Assembly: GCA_002478505.1 (NCBI GenBank)
Contig: DLOP01000093.1
Location: 8,536 to 15,012 of the forward strand
From: Lachnospiraceae bacterium UBA7481
GTDB lineage: Bacteria; Bacillota; Clostridia; Lachnospirales; Lachnospiraceae
Reading direction: 5' to 3'
DNA length: 6,477 nt
Shown: positions 1-4,934 of the stretch, one piece after another
Layout of the letters: each line of letters opens with the position of its first letter
Position numbering within the stretch: the first letter of the stretch is position 1
Notes under the pieces: generated by a model
Database searches by the model: none
What the model was told of the DNA's origin: nothing
Seen by the model: only the letters and a program-made list of their open reading frames with translations
Position numbers and translations under genes: made by a program

Positions 1-302
1 AGGGCAAGTTCCGATTTCTTCTGTTCCCCATAATTCATGGATGCACTGGTATCGATCAGGATCGAAACCACCGCCTCCTTTTCTTCCATATATTCTTTGA
101 TAAACAGCTTATCCAGACGCGCATATGCATTCCAGTCGATCCGGCGGATATCGTCGCCAGGCATATATTCCCTGAAATCGGAAAACTCCGCCGAACTACC
201 CTTTTGTACCGATTTTCGATTACCGGACATACTCATGCTGGACTTATGTCCTATGGACAGGCGCAGACGAACAAGCGCATCATAAAATTTTGCATCTAGC
301 AT
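1..302 (-). CDS. DUF58 domain protein with VWA-type MIDAS motif (N-terminal part, runs off window)
   Basis: The first 100 residues are visible and the rest lies beyond base 1. Seen: a GNRKSVQKG stretch at residues 27-35, then EFSDFREYMPGDDIRRIDWN at 39-58, AR at 61-62, IKEYMEEKE at 68-76, and a hydrophobic strand ending in DTSAS at 84-88. This order is the hallmark of DUF58 (YeaD2-like) proteins, and DxSxS is the metal-binding start of a von Willebrand A fold. The protein begins directly with the DUF58 region and has no N-terminal membrane segments, unlike many relatives, so this form is probably cytosolic. Start chosen: ATG at 302-300, with an AGAGGA Shine-Dalgarno (314-309) and a 6-nt spacer. 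Only 10 bp separate it from the moxR stop, which indicates co-transcription. DUF58 proteins are the usual genetic partners of MoxR ATPases and are thought to bind them or their substrates; the substrate is unknown. Confidence 0.93.
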   Translation of the reverse strand, partial: MLDAKFYDALVRLRLSIGHKSSMSMSGNRKSVQKGSSAEFSDFREYMPGDDIRRIDWNAYARLDKLFIKEYMEEKEAVVSILIDTSASMNYGEQKKSELA

Positions 303-308
303 ACTCAG

Positions 309-314
309 TCCTCT
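309..314 (-). promoter_or_regulatory. Shine-Dalgarno of the DUF58 gene, overlapping the moxR stop
   Basis: AGAGGA lies 6 nt before the ATG at 302-300. Its first two bases are the last two of the moxR stop codon TAG (315-313). A ribosome terminating on moxR would therefore end on the next gene's initiation site, which favours translational coupling and supports this start codon. Confidence 0.75.
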
Positions 315-1266
315 ATTTGATAGAATTTAAAATATCTGTAATGATCTGATCTTCGCTTATACCCTCGGAAACCGCATCAAAACCAAGGATGATCCTATGA
401 CGGAGAACCGGATATGCCGCATATTTGACGTCTTCAAAAGAAACATTCATCCTGCCTTCCATAAATGCTTTGGCTTTTGAAGCACGTATCAGCGCCTGTG
501 CAGCTCTGGGGCTTGCGCCCTCTCTGATATACTTATTCTCCGCATGGGTCGCCATCACAATATTCAGAATGTGATCCATGACCGCATCCGCAATGGGTAT
601 CTGTGCAACGATGGTTCTGGCAGTCACCAGTCCATTACCATCTAACAACGGCTGAATAGACGGCATCTGCAGTCCTTCTGTCAGATCAACGATTCCCTTT
701 AGTTCTTCTTTACTCGGAAAATTCACAAGTATCTTAAACATAAATCGGTCCAGCTGCGCCTCCGGCAGAGGATACGTACCCTCATTTTCAATCGGATTCT
801 GCGTTGCCAGCACAAGGAACGGCTCCTCCAGACGATAGCTGTCATTACCCACTGTCACCGTATGTTCCTGCATCGCCTCCAGCAATGCCGACTGCGTCTT
901 AGGCGTTGCGCGGTTGATCTCATCTGCCAGCACAAGATTGGCAAAAATCGGTCCCTTTTCAAAACGGAATGCGCTGCCACCCTGATCCTTGATTATAATA
1001 TTCGTACCGGTCACATCGCTTGGCATTAAGTCCGGGGTAAACTGGATACGCTTAAACGACAACTGAAAAACCTTACTAATTGTACTGACAAGCATAGTTT
1101 TCCCAAGTCCTGGCATACCTTCCAATAATACATTGCCGCCAGTCAGCATCGCCAGCATTGTCTGCCGGATGATATCTTTTTGCCCGATGATCCCCTTTCC
1201 GATCTCTGCTTCACACTGCATCATCCGCTGCTGCCACTGTTCCAATTCATTCATATACGCCACCAT
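313..1266 (-). CDS. MoxR-family AAA+ ATPase
   Basis: A 317-residue protein of normal length for the MoxR family (about 310-330). Motifs in order: Walker A GMPGLGKT (50-57), the conserved QFTPDLMPSDVTG (75-87), Walker B LVLADEIN (111-118), RATPKTQSALLEAMQE (119-134), sensor 1 TQNP (155-158), EGTYPLPEAQLDRF (162-175) carrying the probable arginine finger, sensor 2 GASPRA (250-255) in the lid domain, and VLRHRI (287-292). All catalytic residues are present, so it should hydrolyse ATP. It should be a cytosolic, ring-forming ATPase. MoxR proteins are generally viewed as chaperones that remodel or activate partner complexes, often with VWA or DUF58 proteins. The next gene here encodes a DUF58 protein, which fits. 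The start at 1266 has a good AGGGAAGG site; an in-frame ATG four codons later is less well placed. Confidence 0.97.
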   Translation of the reverse strand: MVAYMNELEQWQQRMMQCEAEIGKGIIGQKDIIRQTMLAMLTGGNVLLEGMPGLGKTMLVSTISKVFQLSFKRIQFTPDLMPSDVTGTNIIIKDQGGSAFRFEKGPIFANLVLADEINRATPKTQSALLEAMQEHTVTVGNDSYRLEEPFLVLATQNPIENEGTYPLPEAQLDRFMFKILVNFPSKEELKGIVDLTEGLQMPSIQPLLDGNGLVTARTIVAQIPIADAVMDHILNIVMATHAENKYIREGASPRAAQALIRASKAKAFMEGRMNVSFEDVKYAAYPVLRHRIILGFDAVSEGISEDQIITDILNSIK

Positions 1267-1269
1267 ATT

Positions 1270-1277
1270 CCTTCCCT
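1270..1277 (-). promoter_or_regulatory. Shine-Dalgarno of moxR in the 32-bp gap
   Basis: The gap between the upstream stop (TAA, 1301-1299) and the moxR start is 32 bp. It is A/T-rich except for AGGGAAGG at 1277-1270. The AGGG core lies 7 nt before the ATG, which supports the start at 1266. I see no terminator hairpin in the gap, so transcription is expected to continue through it. Confidence 0.7.
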
Positions 1278-1298
1278 GTAATATAATAATAAACTTAT

Positions 1299-2753
1299 TT
1301 ACTGCAGATTGCCAAAATAATCTTTGATCACATCCGTCATGCCGCTGGGATATTTTCCCTGCTCCAATCCTTCATAAGCCTGATTGGTATATTCCCCGAT
1401 CACAGATTCATAAGAAACACGTTCTCCCTCCCAGGCAAGACCATTTTGTTCCCGGTAGTAATTGGAATTTTCTGATTCCACAGAAGTACCCTGAAGCGAC
1501 CCATCATTTCCCAATTCATTGGGCACACTGACATAATCATGGGGTGTACTGCTGCTTCCGGTTCCGACGCCATTCCCGCCATTTCCATTCTGTCCATCCT
1601 GTCCATTCTGACCGTCTTGACCGCCCTGACCGCCCTGACCATTCTGACCATCTTGACCGTTTTGACCATTCTGACCATCCTGGCCATTTTGACCATTCTG
1701 ACCGTTTTGACCATCCTGGCCGTTTTGACCATCCTGGCCATTTTGACCATTCTGACCGTTTTGACCATTCTGACCATCCTGGCCGTTCTGACCATTCTGG
1801 CCGTTCTGACCATCCTGGCTATTTTGACCATTCTGGCCATCCTGACCGTTCTGACCATTACTGGCCTGTTCATTACCGCTCTGATTTCCTTGATTTTGAT
1901 TGGCAGCCAGCTGGTTTGCCGCATTCTGCAGACTTTGCGCGGACACCTGCATACTTTCGCTACCCGCACTTTGCTCAGCCATCTGCCCAAGCTGATTAGC
2001 CATATTTTCCATTTTATAGTCCAGCCGCGTATTTGCCTGCCGAAGGGCAATTTCTGACGCCTGCAGACTTTCCGGCATTTTAAACTGATCGGAAGCAAAT
2101 TCCTCCACCTCTGACATAGAAGCGTTCAACGAATCCTTCATCCCTTCGATCTGCGCTATCTGATCTGCCGTAAGTCCTTCTGTCTCAATCTCCTCCAACG
2201 CATTCAGCGCTTCCTTGATTTCCTCTTTCATTTCTTCCGCATACTCATTCAGTTCATGCCGCTGCACAGCGATCTCTTTTGTCTCGGACGGAATCATGAT
2301 AACTATGATCACCAAAAGGCTTAACAAGATCACCGGCAGCATCAGCTTCCATGAAGGAAGCACGGATTTCTTCACCATATGCTGATTTTTCTCCAGTATC
2401 CTGGCTGCATTACCTCTCTGTAAGGTCAGCACTGCTCCTTCAGCCTCCAGATTCTCATAAGCCGTGATCACACGCTCCTCAAATCCAAACCGGTCGATTG
2501 CAAGCGCCGCCTCTTTCATACTGTGCTTCTTCACTATGGCAATAACAACGCCGCATATCATACCGCCTAAAACGCAAAGAACAGCAGCCAGATGCGCATA
2601 ATAAAACGGAACGATCAAGGCAATGATCTCCATCAACAGCGCAGCCAACGCCCCCACACCGCCAGCCATAAAACACCACTTAAAAAGCAGGGCAAGATTC
2701 ATTTTCCCCCGATAATCTTTTATGAAATTCTGCAGAAACTTCTTTTCATCCAT
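1299..2753 (-). CDS. Three-TM helical protein with a 30-copy Asx-Gly-Gln triplet repeat (DUF4175-like architecture)
   Basis: A 484-residue protein from the preferred start. Membrane segments are predicted at about 23-45, 52-75 and 136-154. A short charged domain lies between the second and third, with AALAIDRFGFEERVITAYE at 82-100. After the third segment comes an acidic, probably coiled-coil region (about 158-285) rich in Glu, Gln, Met and Ala, then 30 xGQ triplets (299-388), a Gly/Asn linker, and a conserved-looking C-terminus (about 405-484) ending in a DVIKDYFGNL-type helix. Lysines flanking segments 2 and 3 suggest the 76-135 loop is cytosolic, so the repeat and C-terminus would lie outside. 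The layout recalls DUF4175-like proteins, which also carry Gln/Gly-rich tracts, but homology is inferred from architecture only. ATG 2753 is chosen over ATG 2774 because GAGG (2763-2760) sits 6 nt before it, while 2774 has no Shine-Dalgarno. Function unknown; possibly a membrane partner of MoxR-DUF58. Confidence 0.88.
   Translation of the reverse strand: MDEKKFLQNFIKDYRGKMNLALLFKWCFMAGGVGALAALLMEIIALIVPFYYAHLAAVLCVLGGMICGVVIAIVKKHSMKEAALAIDRFGFEERVITAYENLEAEGAVLTLQRGNAARILEKNQHMVKKSVLPSWKLMLPVILLSLLVIIVIMIPSETKEIAVQRHELNEYAEEMKEEIKEALNALEEIETEGLTADQIAQIEGMKDSLNASMSEVEEFASDQFKMPESLQASEIALRQANTRLDYKMENMANQLGQMAEQSAGSESMQVSAQSLQNAANQLAANQNQGNQSGNEQASNGQNGQDGQNGQNSQDGQNGQNGQNGQDGQNGQNGQNGQNGQDGQNGQDGQNGQNGQNGQDGQNGQNGQDGQNGQGGQGGQDGQNGQDGQNGNGGNGVGTGSSSTPHDYVSVPNELGNDGSLQGTSVESENSNYYREQNGLAWEGERVSYESVIGEYTNQAYEGLEQGKYPSGMTDVIKDYFGNLQ
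1590..1859 (-). repeat. Tandem 9-bp repeat, 30 copies, encoding x-Gly-Gln triplets
   Basis: Thirty consecutive in-frame 9-bp units encode 19 Asn-, 9 Asp- and 2 Gly-initiated triplets of the form x-Gly-Gln (residues 299-388). The single break in the glycine register is NSQ in the fifth triplet, where GGC has become AGC (bases 1815-1823). Two more Gly/Asn triplets without Gln follow (NGN, GGN). Codons for Gly and Gln vary at the wobble position, so the units are similar but rarely identical. The tract resembles a collagen-like Gly-X-Y sequence but contains no proline. It is polar and carries nine acidic residues and no basic ones. Confidence 0.97.
1672..1768. repeat. 43-bp exact direct repeat inside the triplet tract (offset 54 bp)
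   Basis: Bases 1672-1714 are identical to 1726-1768, including their synonymous codon choices. The offset of 54 bp equals six triplets. Elsewhere the 9-bp units differ at wobble bases, so this longer identity points to a relatively recent duplication of a six-triplet block by slippage or unequal recombination. Confidence 0.85.
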
Positions 2754-2765
2754 TTTCGGCCTCAT
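2746..2765 (-). promoter_or_regulatory. Overlapping stop/start with internal Shine-Dalgarno (ATGGATGA junction)
   Basis: The permease stop TGA (2748-2746) and the next gene's ATG (2753-2751) share the octamer ATGGATGA. The Shine-Dalgarno GAGG (2763-2760) lies within the last codons of the permease, 6 nt before that ATG. Two in-frame ATGs further upstream (2774 and 2765) exist; the one at 2765 immediately precedes the GAGG and neither has a good ribosome binding site. The geometry suggests translational coupling of the two membrane proteins. Confidence 0.7.
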
Positions 2766-3897
2766 TTCCGGCATCTATGCTATTTACTGCTTCGCTGCCA
2801 TTTACTATTTCTCCGCTATTTATCACTTCACCGCCATTCACTGTTTCTCCGCTTCCGGCTCTGTCTGCCGCTTCGCCGGCATCAGAGCCATTCATCATCT
2901 CACCTGCGTTTGCACTTACACCATCAGCTTCTTTTACAAAGTCCAGCTGCGCCGTCTCTTTCCCCGCGTTCTGATTACTGACCTCTTTAGGGATAAATGC
3001 GCTTTGCACGATCGGCTGCTTCTTTTTGATTTTTCTAACCTTATCCGCCAGGGGGTCAATTCTCTTTGCCGCCAGAAACATAAAGAACAGCGACAGTCCC
3101 AGCATACATATCCCGGAGACAATGCACCAAAGCGGACCATGAGCGAGCAGGGTGCCAAAAAATCCAAAATCACCACTAGTTTTACCGGAAAACAGCGATT
3201 CCCCTGTCATAGCAAGCATAAAAAACTCTTCAAGAAATACAATAGGATTCAGCAAAAGGAACGTCACACTATCATAAACATCACTTCCCCTTGTGGAAAA
3301 TAAGGTAATGATCATCGGCAAAACCGTTAAAAAACACACAAGAAAATAGGATACAAATGCCAGTATGATCGAAACAATAGATTTTCTACTGATAGAAGAA
3401 CAAAATACTCCTATGCTTCCCGCAAGAGTAGAGAAAACAAAAATAACGATCAGAAACAAAAGCAACGTCCACCACGAAAGTCCACCCAGTACAAATGCAA
3501 GCGCCATGATAGGGATACTAGCTGCCACATAAAGCATGATCTGCACTACGGAAGAAAAAACCTTTCCAAATACGATCGACATAGGCGATAAACAGGTTGT
3601 CAGCATGATATCAAACGTCTGCCGTTCCTTCTCGCCGGATATGGAAGATGCCGTCATAACCGGAATCGCCAACGCCGCCATACTGACCTGTGCAATCCCG
3701 ATCAGAGGGAAAAGGGCAATCAGCTCACTATAGATATTCTGATAACTATAACCGGACTGCAAGCTTAACATTGACAATGCCATAATAAATATAAAAGCCA
3801 GAACCGCTTCATATGCCATCAACCCCCATGCCATCTTCATACTGCGGGCAGTAACCTTGAAATCTTTTTTCATTATCGGATTCAACATGATCTTCAT
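2746..3897 (-). CDS. ABC-2 type transporter permease with repetitive hydrophilic C-terminal tail
   Basis: A 383-residue membrane protein. Predicted membrane segments lie at about 24-45, 57-81, 116-138, 142-166, 173-199 and 254-277, the six expected for an ABC-2 permease. ISGEKERQTFDIMLTTCLSP (86-105) after the second segment, followed by IVFGK (108-112), is the typical cytosolic coupling motif of this family. It should pair with the ATPase encoded just upstream, and is more likely an exporter or envelope-remodelling machine than an importer; no substrate can be read from sequence. The start ATG 3897 overlaps the ATPase stop by one base and has an ideal AGGAGG (3912-3907). After a basic stretch (RKIKKKQ, 288-294) the last 80 residues are a low-complexity, acidic tail with five hexapeptide repeats, which should be cytosolic. 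Such a tail is unusual for this family. The stop overlaps the next gene's start. Confidence 0.94.
   Translation of the reverse strand: MKIMLNPIMKKDFKVTARSMKMAWGLMAYEAVLAFIFIMALSMLSLQSGYSYQNIYSELIALFPLIGIAQVSMAALAIPVMTASSISGEKERQTFDIMLTTCLSPMSIVFGKVFSSVVQIMLYVAASIPIMALAFVLGGLSWWTLLLFLIVIFVFSTLAGSIGVFCSSISRKSIVSIILAFVSYFLVCFLTVLPMIITLFSTRGSDVYDSVTFLLLNPIVFLEEFFMLAMTGESLFSGKTSGDFGFFGTLLAHGPLWCIVSGICMLGLSLFFMFLAAKRIDPLADKVRKIKKKQPIVQSAFIPKEVSNQNAGKETAQLDFVKEADGVSANAGEMMNGSDAGEAADRAGSGETVNGGEVINSGEIVNGSEAVNSIDAGNEAENG
2764..2853 (-). repeat. Tandem 18-bp repeat, five copies, encoding [S/G][G/S]E-x-[V/I]-N hexapeptides
   Basis: Residues 349-378 of the permease read SGETVN, GGEVIN, SGEIVN, GSEAVN and SIDAGN. 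The DNA units are clearly related, with AAT for every Asn and GAA for every Glu. The last copy is degenerate. A weaker copy (AGEMMN, residues 331-336) lies further upstream, so the array may once have been longer. The repeat is in frame with a length multiple of three, so copy-number change would not break the permease or the overlapping start of the next gene. Confidence 0.88.
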
Positions 3898-4820
3898 TAC
3901 GATGCCCCTCCTGTCAGCTGCATAAACAATGCTTCTAAATTTCCTTCCTCCTTATGGAAACCCGACAATACGATCTCCTGATCCATCATCTGTTTTACTA
4001 TCTGGTTCAGTTCCCGTGTCGATCCTGTATGCGATATGATCAGTTCATTTTCACGAACAGAACGTACGATGACACCTGCATGTTCCTTTGCAATGCGTAC
4101 AGCTTTCTCGACATCATTTTCAATCGAAAGAATGATTCTGTTATCTGCATTCATATGATCCCTAATATCATCGATCTTGCCCGCCATCACCAGTTGTCCT
4201 CTATTCATAATGCCAATACTGGTACACATCTCTGACAACTCTGATAAGATATGTGAACTGATGATAATGGTCTTTCCCATAGAATTCAGATTCATCAGCA
4301 GTTCTTTCATCTCCACCCTTGCTCTGGGATCCAGACCGGAGCTCGGTTCGTCTAAAATCAGAAGCTGCGGATTATGAAGCAGAGCCCTTGCCACACACAA
4401 CCGCTGCTTCATACCTCTGGACAACGTGTCGACATAAACTTCCTTCTTATCCTGCAGATTAACCAGCTCCAGCAGATCGTCTGCAACTTTTAGGATATCC
4501 TCCGTACCCATGCCATACATGGAACCATAAAACTCCAGATACTCTTTCACCTTCAGATTATCATATACTCCAAAGAAATCTGGCACATATCCGATCTGCC
4601 GTTTGATCTCTTTCCGGTTGGCAAAAGCATCTATCCCGTTCACATGGACCGAACCCGCAGTTGCCGGCAAAAGACCGCATATGATCCTAATGGTTGTCGT
4701 CTTTCCTGCACCATTAGGCCCGACAAACCCAAACAGATCCCCTTTGGGAATGTGAAGTGTCAAATTATTAACCGCCTGAAATTTCCCGTAATTTTTATAC
4801 AGATAACTGATATGCAGCAT
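3897..4820 (-). CDS. ABC transporter ATP-binding protein (CcmA/NatA-like)
   Basis: A 307-residue ATPase. Motifs: Walker A GPNGAGKT (34-41), Q-loop region IGYVPDFFGVYDNL (76-89), signature LSRGMKQRL (133-141), Walker B LLILDEP (153-159), D-loop SGLD (161-164), and switch histidine SSH (188-190). The last 90 residues form the accessory C-terminal domain common in CcmA/NatA-type exporters. Two departures from consensus are visible: the Q-loop glutamine position carries Asp81, and the signature reads LSRGM rather than LSGGQ. Both occur in a recognised subgroup of such ATPases, so the protein is probably active. It should sit on the inner membrane face and drive the adjacent ABC-2 permease. The start ATG 4820 is preceded by AGGTGA (4830-4825). 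The stop TAA shares its last A with the permease ATG. Confidence 0.97.
   Translation of the reverse strand: MLHISYLYKNYGKFQAVNNLTLHIPKGDLFGFVGPNGAGKTTTIRIICGLLPATAGSVHVNGIDAFANRKEIKRQIGYVPDFFGVYDNLKVKEYLEFYGSMYGMGTEDILKVADDLLELVNLQDKKEVYVDTLSRGMKQRLCVARALLHNPQLLILDEPSSGLDPRARVEMKELLMNLNSMGKTIIISSHILSELSEMCTSIGIMNRGQLVMAGKIDDIRDHMNADNRIILSIENDVEKAVRIAKEHAGVIVRSVRENELIISHTGSTRELNQIVKQMMDQEIVLSGFHKEEGNLEALFMQLTGGAS
3905..3912 (-). promoter_or_regulatory. Strong Shine-Dalgarno of the permease inside the ATPase 3' end
   Basis: AGGAGGGG is embedded in the codons for the last Gly-Gly of the ATPase (sequence TGGAS, then stop). A 7-nt spacer leads to the permease ATG at 3897-3895, which overlaps the ATPase stop as TAATG. 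This is an ideal site and suggests stoichiometric, coupled production of the two transporter subunits. Confidence 0.85.
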
Positions 4821-4934
4821 ATAATCACCTATGTCCTTCCATGACCTGCAGCCTTTAATGCACTTTAGTGCTATGTCGCAGGCTCAAATTGGTCTTTAAA
4901 AATTTATTGTTCACTATAAGTATTCTTAAATATA
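4821..4934 (-). other. 114-bp intergenic region: small inverted repeats, weak candidate promoter, RBS of the ABC ATPase
   Basis: This is the only sizeable non-coding stretch. On the transcribed strand it starts A/T-rich, then becomes G+C-richer. GCACT (4860-4864) and AGTGC (4867-4871) form a short palindrome. It is enclosed by AGCCT (4850-4854) and AGGCT (4880-4884), or alternatively CCTGC (4845-4849) and GCAGG (4878-4882). No U-run follows on the minus strand, so I do not call a rho-independent terminator. A weak sigma-A-like pair is TTGTAT (4947-4942) and AATACT (4924-4919) with a 17-bp spacer; it starts inside the upstream gene and matches consensus poorly (3/6 and 4/6). AGGTGA (4830-4825) is the ribosome binding site of the ATPase. 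Whether the upstream gene is in the same transcript is open. Confidence 0.45.

Noticed and set aside
37..285. Plus-strand open frame at the left edge
   Set aside because: The opposite strand encodes the characteristic DUF58 motifs over the same bases, so this is a shadow.
1590..1859. CRISPR array
   Set aside because: The units are 9 bp, contiguous, in frame and without spacers; this is a coding minisatellite.
1539..2057. Long plus-strand open frames across the triplet repeat, reading as Leu-Thr-Ile or Ser-Asp-His repeats
   Set aside because: They are reverse-complement shadows of a 9-bp periodic repeat, which keeps all frames free of stops. They have no ribosome binding site and oppose a gene with clear domain structure on both sides of the repeat.
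1400..2098. Minus-strand frame in another phase across the same repeat (Arg-Met-Val-rich)
   Set aside because: It is an out-of-frame reading of the same tract, with a low-complexity basic product and no plausible start site, and it fully overlaps the well-supported gene.
2722..3303. Plus-strand open frame of about 190 codons opposite the permease
   Set aside because: It lies wholly antisense to the permease coding region and its motifs; no Shine-Dalgarno and no recognisable domain.
4845..4884. Rho-independent terminator between the first gene and the ABC ATPase
   Set aside because: The stems are only 5 bp, the loops are poor, and no U-run follows on the transcribed strand.
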